From JAKANT01 sp035502095 (GTDB lineage: Bacteria; Pseudomonadota; Gammaproteobacteria; Burkholderiales; Burkholderiaceae_F): 64,000 nt of DNA. Made by a program: the position numbers and the translations under genes. Positions within the stretch are counted from its first letter, which is position 1; every line of letters starts with the position of its first letter. Of this stretch, positions 46,999 through 60,466 are shown one piece after another. The notes under the pieces were generated by a model, which saw only the letters and a program-made list of their open reading frames with translations, was not told the origin of the DNA and did not search any database. The DNA lies in NCBI GenBank assembly GCA_035502095.1, contig DATJUX010000044.1, positions 200,389-264,388 on the forward strand, given 5' to 3'.

Positions 46999-48167
46999 GC
47001 GGCGTCGAGTTCTTCGATCCGGCGCGGCGGATAACTGTCCCAGCTCGTGCAGCCCGGACATTGCCAGTGGAACTCGCGCGCGCGGAAGCCGCACTTGTTG
47101 CAGCGATAGCGCGCCAGCTTGCGCGTCTGCGTGTGGATCAGCGTGCGCAGCAGGTCCAGTTCCGGGTCGCCCTTGACCGCCGCGCTCCGCGCCGCCAGCA
47201 GCCGCTCGAACCCGAGCAGCGAAGGATGGCGCTTGAGTTCCTCGCGCAGCAGTTGCTCCGCGGCCGCCGGACCTTCCCACTCCGCGACGCGTTGATGCGC
47301 GATTTCGAGCACGTCAATCGAAGGGCTGTCGAGCAGGTTCCGCCGCAGCAGGTTCAACGCCTCGGTCCTGCGGCCCAGCTTGTCCAGTGCCTCGGTGAGC
47401 CGCGCCGCCGCGAGCGGCAGGTACTCCGGGTTGTCTTCCTCGATCCGCAGCCAGTAGCGCACCGCTTCCTCCAGGTCGTCGCGACTGAGCGCCAGTTCGC
47501 CCGCCAGAATCGCCGCGCGGACCGATTTGCGGTTGGCCGCCAGTGCTTCGTCGATGCGGCGACGCGCCGTGTCCAGATCACCTTTGGCCAGCGCCTGCTG
47601 CGCGAGCTCACAATGAAAGTGTGCGACCGCGACCTGGTGCGACTCGCCCGCCTCGCGCTCCAGCTTGCGCGCGATATCGATCGCACGCGCCCATTCGCGC
47701 TCCATCTGATAGATGCGCAGCAATGCGCGCAGCGCGCTCAACCGATGCGCGGGTTCGTCCAGCAGGCGCACGAACGCCTCCTCCGCGCGGTCGAGCAGCC
47801 CGCCCTTCAGGAAGTCCTGGCCGAGCTCTTCCAGCGCGTCGGCACGATGCCGCCCCGGAAGATCGGCGCGATTGAGCAGATGGGTATGGATGCGCACCGC
47901 CCGATCGACCTCGCCGCGGCGGCGAAACAGGTTGCCCAGCGCGTAGTGGAGCTCGATCGTCTCCGGGTCGAGCTTGACGACGTCGATGAACGCGTCGATC
48001 GCCTTGTCGGGCTGCTCGTTGAGCAGCAGGTTCAGCCCCTTGAACATCGACTGCGGCGCCGCGGCCTGGTCGGTCGCGCGCACGCGCGAGTCGAAGCCGC
48101 GCAGCCACCAGCCGGCCGCGAACAGCAGCGGCAGGCAGATCAGGAACCAAGCGTCGAACTCCGGCAT
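46995..48167 (-). CDS. lapB: Lipopolysaccharide assembly protein LapB
   Basis: Membrane-anchored TPR protein that, with FtsH and YejM, sets LpxC turnover and links LPS synthesis to transport. The 390-residue protein has an N-terminal anchor (about 5-22), roughly nine TPR units starting at LNEQPDKAIDAFIDVV, and the C-terminal rubredoxin-like metal-binding end YRCNKCGF...WQCPGC, whose four Cys are essential in E. coli. It follows lapA by 8 bases. FtsH also lies in this window. Confidence 0.95.
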   Translation of the reverse strand: MPEFDAWFLICLPLLFAAGWWLRGFDSRVRATDQAAAPQSMFKGLNLLLNEQPDKAIDAFIDVVKLDPETIELHYALGNLFRRRGEVDRAVRIHTHLLNRADLPGRHRADALEELGQDFLKGGLLDRAEEAFVRLLDEPAHRLSALRALLRIYQMEREWARAIDIARKLEREAGESHQVAVAHFHCELAQQALAKGDLDTARRRIDEALAANRKSVRAAILAGELALSRDDLEEAVRYWLRIEEDNPEYLPLAAARLTEALDKLGRRTEALNLLRRNLLDSPSIDVLEIAHQRVAEWEGPAAAEQLLREELKRHPSLLGFERLLAARSAAVKGDPELDLLRTLIHTQTRKLARYRCNKCGFRAREFHWQCPGCTSWDSYPPRRIEELDAA

Positions 48168-48175
48168 CGAGACCG

Positions 48176-48532
48176 TCAGCGGGGGAAGCGCGTGTCGGCG
48201 TCCAGTTGCCCGACCGCGCCGATATTGCGCGTGGCGTCGGCCAGCCGGTCGCCCGGGAGCTCACCGGGCTGAATCGTGGACACCGCATCGGCGAGCGCCG
48301 CGCGCTCGCGCCGTGCGAACCGCTGCCGCGCGCGAAAGAGGCGCGGCGCGAGAGCCGCCGCCCCCGCGAGTGCACCGAGAACGAGGCAGCCCAGCATCAC
48401 GACGATGAGGGGCACGTCGTTCCAGACCACCTTCTCGGTCAGACGAACCGGGACCGGCGTCGTGTTCTTGAGTGCGAACCACAACACGAGCAGGAAGAAC
48501 ACGAGGCGAATCAGCCAGGCAATCGCTTTCAT
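48176..48532 (-). CDS. lapA: Lipopolysaccharide assembly protein LapA
   Basis: Small inner-membrane protein (118 residues, about the E. coli length) with two hydrophobic helices (5-22 and 42-66) separated by TTPVPVRLTEKVVWNDVP, then a basic Arg/Ala-rich cytoplasmic tail. It partners LapB. It lies 71 bases downstream of ihfB. Confidence 0.9.
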   Translation of the reverse strand: MKAIAWLIRLVFFLLVLWFALKNTTPVPVRLTEKVVWNDVPLIVVMLGCLVLGALAGAAALAPRLFRARQRFARRERAALADAVSTIQPGELPGDRLADATRNIGAVGQLDADTRFPR

Positions 48533-48603
48533 CGACTCTCCGCGGGGCGGGGCGATTGTAAGGCCGATGCTCGCAGCGACCGCTGCGGAGAGTGTTGCAG
48601 GCG

Positions 48604-48948
48604 TTACGCGCCGGAGTCCTCGCTCTCCTGTCGCGACGCCGCCGACTCCGGCGAAGGTTCGCCGTCGACGCGTTCGCGCAGTTCCTTGCCGGCCTTGAAA
48701 TGCGGCACGAACTTGGCCGGCACATGCACCTTTGCGCCGGACTTGGGATTGCGGCCGACGCGCGGCGGCCGGTAGTTGAGGGCAAAGCTGCCGAAGCCGC
48801 GGATCTCGATCCGGCTGCCGTCGGCGAGCGCCGCGCTCATCGCGTCGAGGATCGTCTTCACCGCTTCGTCGGCATCGCGCGCAACCAGCCGGGGATTGCG
48901 CTCGGCGAGGCGCTCGATCAGCTCCGACTTGGTCATCGTCTTGGTCAT
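48604..48948 (-). CDS. ihfB: Integration host factor beta subunit
   Basis: Sequence-specific DNA-bending protein acting as IhfA/IhfB. The 114-residue protein has MTKSELIERLAERN, the DNA-intercalating arm with the Pro in NPKSGAKVHVPAKFVPHFKAGKELRERV, and the GFGSFALNYR helix-turn. A tail of about 20 Ser/Glu-rich residues extends beyond the E. coli end. It follows rpsA by 60 bases, the classic order. Confidence 0.96.
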   Translation of the reverse strand: MTKTMTKSELIERLAERNPRLVARDADEAVKTILDAMSAALADGSRIEIRGFGSFALNYRPPRVGRNPKSGAKVHVPAKFVPHFKAGKELRERVDGEPSPESAASRQESEDSGA

Positions 48949-49008
48949 CTGAGGTCCGCGCAGAGCGGATCGCGCGCGCCGGACGAGCGGACCCGCCCGG
49001 CGCCCCGA

Positions 49009-50712
<1,704 letters not shown>

Positions 50713-50849
50713 CTACAGACTTTCCATCTCGCCCACGCGTTGCGCGCAGGCGGTGTCAGAAAACGGCACACCGGCGCTTGATGAACAAGCCGCGGGAGTT
50801 GTGCCACCCGTTGTTGCCGACGGCGTCCGGCACCAGCAGCCGGACGACA

Positions 50850-51521
50850 TCAACGATCGCGATACCAGGCCAGGATCTGCGCGACGACTTCGTCGATCGA
50901 CATCGCCGACGAATCCAGCCGGTATGCGTCTTCGGCGGGCCTGAGCGGCGCAGCGGCGCGGGTGGAATCGCGTTCGTCACGCACGCGCAGGTCTGCCAGA
51001 AGGTCGCGCATGTTAGCGGTCAAACCTTTTTCGATCAACTGCTTATAGCGCCTTTCGGCACGCGCCTCGAGGCTTGCCGTGAGAAATACTTTGAGATCGG
51101 CCGACGGAAAAACGACGGTTCCCATGTCGCGCCCGTCCGCCACCAGTCCAGGCGGCCGGCAAAAGCTCAGTTGCATGGCACGCAGCGCCGCGCGCACGGG
51201 TGCGTGCACCGCGACGCGCGAGGCCGCCCGGCTGACCTCTTCGGTCCGGATCGCCTGCGTGACATCGCGCCGACCGAGTTCGACCCGGCCGTCGAGGAAC
51301 CTCGGCTGCATCCGTTCGGCCAGCCTGGCGAGGCCGTCGGCATCCGTTTCGGCGATGCCTTCCTCGAGCGCGCGCAGCGCGACCAGGCGGTAGAGCGCCC
51401 CGCTGTCGAGATAGTGGTAACCGAGTTCCCGTGCGACCCGCGCCGCGACCGTGCCCTTGCCTGAGGCAGTCGGCCCGTCGACGGTGATGACGGGAACGCT
51501 GGCCGCAACGTCGCCGCTCAC
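50850..51521 (-). CDS. cmk: Cytidylate kinase Cmk
   Basis: Phosphorylates CMP and dCMP. The 223-residue protein has the P-loop VDGPTASGKGT, NMP-binding LDSGALYRLVAL, VADGRDMGTVVFP and the lid with RDERDSTRAAAPL. The start is GTG at 51521, overlapping the aroA stop as GTGA. It is the usual gene before rpsA. Confidence 0.95.
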   Translation of the reverse strand: MSGDVAASVPVITVDGPTASGKGTVAARVARELGYHYLDSGALYRLVALRALEEGIAETDADGLARLAERMQPRFLDGRVELGRRDVTQAIRTEEVSRAASRVAVHAPVRAALRAMQLSFCRPPGLVADGRDMGTVVFPSADLKVFLTASLEARAERRYKQLIEKGLTANMRDLLADLRVRDERDSTRAAAPLRPAEDAYRLDSSAMSIDEVVAQILAWYRDR

Positions 51522-52837
51522 GTTCGCGCCACGGAGGCGAGCACGTCGAAAAACGTCGGGAACGTCTTGCCGACGCAACGCGGATCGCGGATCACGACCT
51601 GAATGCCGCCGGCGGCCGCGAGCGCAAAACACATCGCGATGCGATGGTCGTCGTAGGTGTCGATCTCGGCCGCCCGGACAGCGACCGGGCCATCCAGCGC
51701 GAGCCAATCCGGCCCGGTGCCCACGTTCGCCCCGAGCTTGCCAAGCTCCGTTGCCATGGCGGCGATCCGGTCGGTCTCCTTGACACGCCAGGAGCCGATG
51801 CCGCGCAACCGCGTGCGTCCGTGGGCGAACAAGGCGACCAACGTGGCGGTCATCGCCGCGTCGGGAATCGGACCGCAGTCGTAGTCCACCCCGCGCAGCA
51901 GCGCGCCCGAGGATGTTTCGATCCAGTCCGGGCCCCACGCGACGCGCGCGCCCATCGCCTCGAGTAGATGCGCGAATCCGACGTCACCCTGCACGCTCTC
52001 CGAACCCGCCCCCAGCACGCGGATCGGTCCACCCGCGAGCGCGCCGAGGGCGAGAAAGTACGACGCACTCGAGGCATCGCCCTCGATTGCGAATCGCCCG
52101 GCCGCGCGATACGCGGCGCGCGGAACGTGGAACGTGCACCCGCTCGCCGCGTCGGTGCGCCTCACGTCGACCCCGAAGCGCCCCATGAGCGCAACCGTCA
52201 TGGCGACGTAGGGTTGCGAAATCAGAGTGCCCGGCACGTGTATCCGCAGGCCGGCAGGCGGCGCGATTTGGGGACCCGCCATCAGGAGGCCGCTCACGAA
52301 CTGGCTCGAAACCGCGCCGCGGATATCTACGTCGTTCGAACCGGCGAGTCGCGCGGGCTCGATGCGCAGTGGCGGATAACCCGCCTGCCCCGCGTAGGCC
52401 ACCCGGGCGCCAAGCGCGTTCAGCGCCTCGACCAGATCGCCGATCGGCCGCTCGCGCATGCGCGGCACGCCGTCGAGGCGATAGCTGCCGCCGGCGAAGG
52501 CGAGTGCCGCGGCGAGCGAGCGCATTGCGGTTCCGGCATTGCCAAGAAAGAGTTCCGCCTTGCGTTCCGGAAACGCGCCGGCGCAACCCCGCAGGCGCGT
52601 TCCGGAATCGTCTTCCGTGATCGTCACGCCGAGGGCCCGCAACGCGTCGATCATCACGCGCGTGTCCTCCGCCTCCAGGACGTTGGTGAGCGTGGTCGTT
52701 CCATCTGCGAGTGCCGCAAGCAGCAGCGCACGGTTCGTAAGGCTCTTCGAACCCGGCAGCTGCACGGTGCCGGACGCGCACCGGATCGGCTCGACCGTCA
52801 GTGTTGCCGGCCACTGCCGCGGCGTCGACGGGCTCAT
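51518..52837 (-). CDS. aroA: 3-phosphoshikimate 1-carboxyvinyltransferase AroA (EPSP synthase)
   Basis: Makes EPSP, one step before chorismate; the glyphosate target. The 439-residue protein has LPGSKSLTNRALLLAALADG, LFLGNAGTAMRSLAAAL (the class I glyphosate-contact loop), the RP/RE motif in PRMRERPIGDLVEAL, the SQFVSGLLMAG segment and the C-terminal ETDRIAAMATELGKLG with DDHRIAMCFALAA. Ser/Ala composition in these loops fits the glyphosate-sensitive class I form. It overlaps tyrA upstream as ATGA. Confidence 0.96.
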   Translation of the reverse strand: MSPSTPRQWPATLTVEPIRCASGTVQLPGSKSLTNRALLLAALADGTTTLTNVLEAEDTRVMIDALRALGVTITEDDSGTRLRGCAGAFPERKAELFLGNAGTAMRSLAAALAFAGGSYRLDGVPRMRERPIGDLVEALNALGARVAYAGQAGYPPLRIEPARLAGSNDVDIRGAVSSQFVSGLLMAGPQIAPPAGLRIHVPGTLISQPYVAMTVALMGRFGVDVRRTDAASGCTFHVPRAAYRAAGRFAIEGDASSASYFLALGALAGGPIRVLGAGSESVQGDVGFAHLLEAMGARVAWGPDWIETSSGALLRGVDYDCGPIPDAAMTATLVALFAHGRTRLRGIGSWRVKETDRIAAMATELGKLGANVGTGPDWLALDGPVAVRAAEIDTYDDHRIAMCFALAAAGGIQVVIRDPRCVGKTFPTFFDVLASVART

Positions 52838-53712
52838 TCCGCATCCAGCGTCGGTGCATGGCGCCGCCGCGCCTCGCTCGCGAGCGCAAACGTACGTTCG
52901 AGAAATTCGGCGTCGCCGGCATCGACCGCCTGCTGCAACCGGTCGAGCAGCTCGCGATAGCGCTGCAGTTCGAGGCTGAGAGCGCCCCGATTGGCGAGGC
53001 TCACGTCACGCCACATCGCGGGGCTGCTGGCAGCAATGCGCGTGAAGTCACGGAAGCCCGCTCCCGCGAACTCAAGCTTGCGGTCACCGTCCGCTTCGGA
53101 CGCGATCGAGGCGACCAGCCCGAAAGCGAGCAGGTGCGGCAGATGACTCACCGCCGCGAAGATGCGATCGTGCTCGGCGGCCTCCATGCGCGCGACGCGC
53201 GCGCCGGTTCGCTCCCACAGCGACTCGACCACTGCCATCGCCTCGGGGTTGGTTTCGGCGGTCGGGGTCGTGATGACGAGCTTGCCGCGAAACAGCTGCG
53301 CCCGGGCGAACTCGACACCGGGCAACTCGCGCCCGGCGATCGGATGGCCCGGTACGAAGCGGCTTGCTGCGAATCCGCTTCCGGCCGCGACGCTCGCGCG
53401 CACCGCTTCGATGACGGAAAGCTTCGTGCTGCCCACGTCGGTGACGATCGCGCTTGCGGGCGCGTGGCGTGCGACTTCGTCGAACACCGCGCGCATCGCA
53501 AGAACGGGCACCGCGACCAGCACGAGATCGGCGTCCGCGACCGCGAGCGCGACCGTCGCGGCACACGTGTCGAGGATGCCGGATGCGCGACCGCGTTCGG
53601 CCGCGGTCGCGTCGATGTCATAGCCGGAAACCTGGCTGACGGCACCGGCAGCGCGCCACGCGGCCGCCGCCGAACCGCCGATCAGGCCCACACCGATCAA
53701 GGCGAGCTTCAC
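52834..53712 (-). CDS. tyrA: Prephenate dehydrogenase TyrA
   Basis: NAD-dependent prephenate (or arogenate) dehydrogenase of tyrosine synthesis. The 292-residue protein opens with the nucleotide fold MKLALIGVGLIGGSAAAAWR, has TDVGSTKLSVIEAV and the active-site GHPIAGRELPGVEFA with its conserved His, and ends in an all-helical dimer domain. There is no chorismate mutase or ACT domain attached, so it is the separate type. It begins 7 bases after hisC ends. Confidence 0.94.
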   Translation of the reverse strand: MKLALIGVGLIGGSAAAAWRAAGAVSQVSGYDIDATAAERGRASGILDTCAATVALAVADADLVLVAVPVLAMRAVFDEVARHAPASAIVTDVGSTKLSVIEAVRASVAAGSGFAASRFVPGHPIAGRELPGVEFARAQLFRGKLVITTPTAETNPEAMAVVESLWERTGARVARMEAAEHDRIFAAVSHLPHLLAFGLVASIASEADGDRKLEFAGAGFRDFTRIAASSPAMWRDVSLANRGALSLELQRYRELLDRLQQAVDAGDAEFLERTFALASEARRRHAPTLDAE

Positions 53713-53719
53713 GTTCTCC

Positions 53720-54835
53720 TCAGCCCCGCGCCGCGGCGATCGCCGCGGGCAGAGCCTGCAGCAGCCTGGCGTTTTCCTCCGGAAGACCGATGGTCACGCG
53801 CAGCCAATCTGGCAGGCCGTAGTTGGCGATGGGACGAACGATCACGCCGCGCTCGAGCAGCGCCTGGTAGACCTTGGCAGCAGGCCCGACCCGCACCATG
53901 ACGAAGTTGCCGTAACTCCGCACCGTCTGCAAACCGAGCGCATGGAATCCCTCGACCAACTGCTGCATCCCGCGCCGATTGAGCTCGTAACTTTGCTGCT
54001 GGAACGCCAAATCCCCGAGCGCGGCGAGTGCGGCGACCTGCGCGAGCACGTTGACGTTGAACGGCTGCCTGACTCGATTAAGCAGATCCGTGAGTTCGGC
54101 CTGCGCGATGCCGTAGCCGATGCGCAGGCCGGCGAGCCCGTAGATCTTCGAGAACGTGCGCGCGATCAGCAGGTTGCGATGCTTCCGCACCCAGGCCGTC
54201 GTGTCGAAGCGCAGCGCGGGAGGAAGGTACTCGTTGTAGGCCTCGTCGAGCACGATCAGAACGTCGGCCGGGATCCTGGCGATGAACCGCTCCACGTCGG
54301 CATGCGGCGCGAAGGTGCCGGTCGGGTTGTTGGGATTGGCGACGAACACCACACGTGTGTCGGAATCAATCGCCGCCGCCATCGCATCGAGATCGTGCCC
54401 GTAGTCGCGCCCGGGGACGACGATGGCCCGCGCGCCGCGCGCCTGGGTCGCCAACGCGTACACCGCGAACGAGTGCTGCGCGTACACGGCGCTGGTACCG
54501 GGCGCCAGGACGGTTGCCGCGGCGAGTTCGAGGATGTCGTTCGATCCGTTGCCGAGCGTCAACCACTCGGCCGGCACGCCGAACCGTGCGCTGAGTGCCC
54601 TCTTCAACTCGAAGCCGTTGCTGTCCGGGTAGCGCCCGAGTTCGGTCGCGCGCGCGATCGCCGCTCGGGCCGACGCCGGCATGCCGAGCGGATTCTCGTT
54701 GGACGCGAGCTTGACGATCGAAGCGGCGGCGAGCCCCAGTTCGCGCGCCACGTCCTCGATCGGCTTGCCGGCCTGGTACGGCGCGATCGCACGCACGTAC
54801 GCGTGCGCGCGCAACCCGTGCTCGCTCGTCGTCAT
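53720..54835 (-). CDS. hisC: Histidinol-phosphate/aromatic aminotransferase HisC
   Basis: PLP aminotransferase, 371 residues, of the HisC type. It has KLASNENPLGMPASA, VVFVANPNNPTGTF, VLDEAYNEYLPP and the PLP Lys in ARTFSKIYGLAGLRIGYG. In this operon position it commonly transaminates both histidinol phosphate and aromatic keto acids. The ATG at 54835 overlaps the pheA stop as ATGA. Confidence 0.93.
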   Translation of the reverse strand: MTTSEHGLRAHAYVRAIAPYQAGKPIEDVARELGLAAASIVKLASNENPLGMPASARAAIARATELGRYPDSNGFELKRALSARFGVPAEWLTLGNGSNDILELAAATVLAPGTSAVYAQHSFAVYALATQARGARAIVVPGRDYGHDLDAMAAAIDSDTRVVFVANPNNPTGTFAPHADVERFIARIPADVLIVLDEAYNEYLPPALRFDTTAWVRKHRNLLIARTFSKIYGLAGLRIGYGIAQAELTDLLNRVRQPFNVNVLAQVAALAALGDLAFQQQSYELNRRGMQQLVEGFHALGLQTVRSYGNFVMVRVGPAAKVYQALLERGVIVRPIANYGLPDWLRVTIGLPEENARLLQALPAAIAAARG

Positions 54836-55908
54836 CCTGACGTTTCCATGGGATATGAGCCGAGGCTCTTGTAGAACGCGCAGACGTCGCGCAGTGCCTG
54901 AAGCGCGGTGGCAACGCGCGCGTCGCTCTCGTGGCCTTCGATGTCGACGTAGAAGTAGTACTCCCACGCGCCCATCCGCGCCGGACGCGACTCGAAGCGT
55001 GTCATCGAGACGCCGTGTTGTGCCAGCGGCGTCAGCATGTGATAGACCGCGCCGGCGCGGTTTGGAACCGAAAGGATGAGCGACGTCTTGTCGCGCCCCG
55101 TGGCACGCACTTCCTGGTTGCCCAGCACCGCGAAGCGGGTCCGGTTCTGCGGATCGTCCTGGATGTGACCGACGGCCACCGCGAGGCCGTACAGGCTAGC
55201 CGCGTTCTCCCCGGCGATCGCAGCCGCGGCCGCATCCTGCGCAGCGATGCGCGCGGCCTCGGCATTGCTCGCTACCTGCACGCGCTCGAGGTGGGCGGCG
55301 TGGCGGTTCAACCAGTCGACACATTGCCCGAGCGTCTGCGGGTGCGTGACGATACGGGTGACTCCTTCCATCGTTCCGCTCAGCGTGAGCAGGTGATGGC
55401 GCACCGGTACCGAGACCTCGGCCAGGATCTTGAGCGGGGTGAGCAGGAGCAGGTCGAGGGAGCGGCTCACCGCCCCCTCGGTCGAATTCTCGACCGGCAC
55501 CACCGCGAAATCCGCCGCACCGGTCTCGACGGCGCGAAACACTTCGTCGATCGATGCGGCAGGCTCGCCGCCGACGCCGGAGCCGAACTGCTTGATCATC
55601 GCCAGTTCGGAGAAGGTCCCGGGCGGCCCCAGGTACGCGACCCGCAGCGGCCGCTCCAGGGCACGGCATGCCGAGATCACTTCGCGAAAGACGCCGCTGA
55701 CCGACGCTTCGGCGAGCGGTCCTCGGTTGAGCGCGGCGACCTTGCGCAGCACCTCGGCCTCGCGTTCGGGGCGGTAGACCGGCGCATTGCCGAAACGCTT
55801 GAGGTGGCCGACCTCGAGCGCGAGGCGTGCCCGTTCGTTCAGCAGTTCGATCAGCTTGCGATCGACCTCGTCGATCGCTTCGCGCAACGGCTGCAGCTTG
55901 TCATCCAC
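54832..55908 (-). CDS. pheA: Bifunctional chorismate mutase/prephenate dehydratase PheA
   Basis: Two-step phenylalanine branch enzyme, 358 residues. The chorismate mutase (1-90) starts LQPLREAIDEVDRKLIELLNERARLALEV. The prephenate dehydratase domain (about 95-275) has YLGPPGTFSELAM and the FAVVPVENSTEGAVSRSLDLL catalytic region. A C-terminal ACT domain has NRAGAVYHMLTPLAQHGVSMTRFESRP for phenylalanine feedback. It follows gyrA after 120 bases; serC, usually between them, is not present. Confidence 0.96.
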   Translation of the reverse strand: MDDKLQPLREAIDEVDRKLIELLNERARLALEVGHLKRFGNAPVYRPEREAEVLRKVAALNRGPLAEASVSGVFREVISACRALERPLRVAYLGPPGTFSELAMIKQFGSGVGGEPAASIDEVFRAVETGAADFAVVPVENSTEGAVSRSLDLLLLTPLKILAEVSVPVRHHLLTLSGTMEGVTRIVTHPQTLGQCVDWLNRHAAHLERVQVASNAEAARIAAQDAAAAAIAGENAASLYGLAVAVGHIQDDPQNRTRFAVLGNQEVRATGRDKTSLILSVPNRAGAVYHMLTPLAQHGVSMTRFESRPARMGAWEYYFYVDIEGHESDARVATALQALRDVCAFYKSLGSYPMETSG

Positions 55909-56028
55909 GGCGGTGCGGGTTTCCGTCGAGCCGTTCCGCGTGCGCCCGGCGCGGGACGTCGTCCGGCAGGATCGCCGGAGCGGAGGAAGAATTCAGCACG
56001 CGCGCCACGATCCAGCCGGCCGTTGCGG

Positions 56029-58656
<2,628 letters not shown>

Positions 58657-58803
58657 CGTGCGGGTGGGTGACCGCCGGGCGGTCGATCGTGTTGCGGGCG
58701 ATTCATGCAAAAAGCCGGTCGGCGCGACCGGCTTTCCCAAGGCAGAATCTTATCAGCGCGACCTCGTCAACGGCCGCCACCGGCGCCCCTTGCCACCGTT
58801 CCA

Positions 58804-60147
58804 ATGAAGACAATCGACTGTCTGCTCGAGTGCCGCTGGGTTGCCCCGGTGCAGCCGCGCGGCGCGGTGCTGGGGCATCACGCGATCGCGGTCGACGGCG
58901 GGCGCATCACCGCGCTGCTGCCGACCGAACTCGCACGCGCGCAGTTCGATCCGCGCGAGCGGGTGCTTTTGTCCGACCATTTGGTGACGCCGGGGCTCGT
59001 CAACGTGCATACCCATGCCGCCATGACCCTGCTGCGGGGCGTCGGCGACGATCTTCCGCTCGGGCGCTGGCTCAAGGAGCGCATCTGGCCGCTCGAAGCC
59101 GCGCTGGTCTCGGAGCAGTTCGTCTACGACGGCACGCGGCTGGCCGCGCTCGAGATGCTGCGTGCCGGCACGACCTGCTGCTCCGACATGTATTTCTACC
59201 CCGAGCAGTCCGCGCGCGCCCTGCGCGAGGTCGGCATGCGCGCCGTCGTCGGCATCATCGCCATCGAGTTCCCGACCACCTACGCGGCCGACGCCGAGGA
59301 CTACCTGCGCAAGGGGCTTGCCGCGCGCGATCAGTTCCGCGACGACCCGCAGGTGTCGTTCACCCTCGCGCCGCACTCGCCGTACACCGTCGCCGATGCC
59401 ACGCTCGCGCGCATGGCCGTTCTGGCCGAGGAACTCGACCTCCCGCTGCACATGCACGTGCACGAGACGGCGACCGAAGTCGCCGACTCCATCGCGCAGC
59501 ATGGCGTGCGGCCGTTGGCGCGCCTCGAGCGGCTGGGCCTGGTTAGCGAGCGCCTGATCGCCGTGCACGCCGTGCATCTCGAGGACGCGGAGATCGCCCT
59601 GCTTGCCCAGCGCGGGGCGACGATCGCCCATTGCCCCAGTTCCAACCTCAAACTGGCCAGCGGCGTCGCGCGCGTCGCCGAATTGCTTGCCCAGGGAGCG
59701 AACCTGGGTCTGGGAACCGACGGCGCGGCCAGCAACAACCGCCTCGATCTCCTCGCGGAAGGCCGTCTGGCGGCGCTCCTCGCCAAGGGAGCGAGCGGCG
59801 ATGCGGCGACGGCGCCCGCAGCGGCGGTCCTCGAGGCCCTGACCCTCGGCGGCGCCCGTGCCCTGGGACTTGCCGGGCGCATCGGATCGATCGAGCCCGG
59901 CAAGGAGGCGGACATCGTCGCCTTCGACCTGGGCGACGCCGAAACGCAGCCGTGCTTCGATCCGATTTCTCAGCTGGTCTACGCGCTCGGGCGCGAGCAG
60001 GTCAGCGATGTCTGGGTGGCCGGTGCGCGTGTTGTTAGGAAGAGACAAGTGATCGATGTCAGCGGGGCGTCGTTGACGCAGTCCATCATGGCGCCGTTGC
60101 CTGCGTGGCAGAATCGCGCCCGGCAACTGTTGAATTTGCCCGCTTGA
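58804..60147 (+). CDS. mtaD: Amidohydrolase of the MTA/S-adenosylhomocysteine deaminase type
   Basis: Zinc-dependent deaminase, 447 residues, of the TRZ/ATZ family. It has VTPGLVNVHTHAAMTLLRG, SFTLAPHSPYTV, LHMHVHETATEVADS, IAHCPSSNLKL and LGTDGAASNNRLDLL, which carry the metal His/His and catalytic Asp. It probably deaminates 5'-methylthioadenosine, S-adenosylhomocysteine or 5'-deoxyadenosine; which one cannot be told. It is divergent from gyrA, with a 147-base gap. Confidence 0.85.
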   Translation: MKTIDCLLECRWVAPVQPRGAVLGHHAIAVDGGRITALLPTELARAQFDPRERVLLSDHLVTPGLVNVHTHAAMTLLRGVGDDLPLGRWLKERIWPLEAALVSEQFVYDGTRLAALEMLRAGTTCCSDMYFYPEQSARALREVGMRAVVGIIAIEFPTTYAADAEDYLRKGLAARDQFRDDPQVSFTLAPHSPYTVADATLARMAVLAEELDLPLHMHVHETATEVADSIAQHGVRPLARLERLGLVSERLIAVHAVHLEDAEIALLAQRGATIAHCPSSNLKLASGVARVAELLAQGANLGLGTDGAASNNRLDLLAEGRLAALLAKGASGDAATAPAAAVLEALTLGGARALGLAGRIGSIEPGKEADIVAFDLGDAETQPCFDPISQLVYALGREQVSDVWVAGARVVRKRQVIDVSGASLTQSIMAPLPAWQNRARQLLNLPA

Positions 60148-60466
60148 CGTGAGCAGGCGGTGCCGAAATGTAGGCGCCGCGCCGTTCGCGATGAGGAGAA
60201 TCATGACCAGAGTCGGTGCAGGCGCTGCCATCGATGCAGCGAAGCGTCGAACCCTCGGATGCGCTGATAAACGCCACGGGTCGCCGATATCCCGCGCTTC
60301 GGCTAACAAGCCCCCGCGAATGCGGGGCTTCGGCATGTTGCAGCAAAACCAAATTCGGAGGCGTTCCCGCAGGATTGCGCGACAATTGGTCGGTTCTGGA
60401 TTCGTTTGCTGGGCAAAATCGCTGTTCGCAGCAAGAAAAATCTGAGTACTTCGAGTGAGGGAGAAG
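60148..60466. other. Intergenic region upstream of ompA
   Basis: The 319 bases hold a hairpin AAGCCCC...GGGGCTT (about 60308-60332), with CGC/GCG closing a GAAT loop. On the plus strand it is not followed by Ts, so it is a weak terminator candidate for the deaminase gene. The A/T-richer end near 60380-60450 probably contains the ompA promoter, but I cannot assign -35/-10 boxes with confidence. No ORF is convincing. Confidence 0.5.

Noticed and set aside
50825..50845. GTCCGG/CCGGAC hairpin just after cmk
   Set aside because: Six base pairs, a nine-base loop and no T-run. Too weak to call as a terminator or an S1 autoregulatory element.
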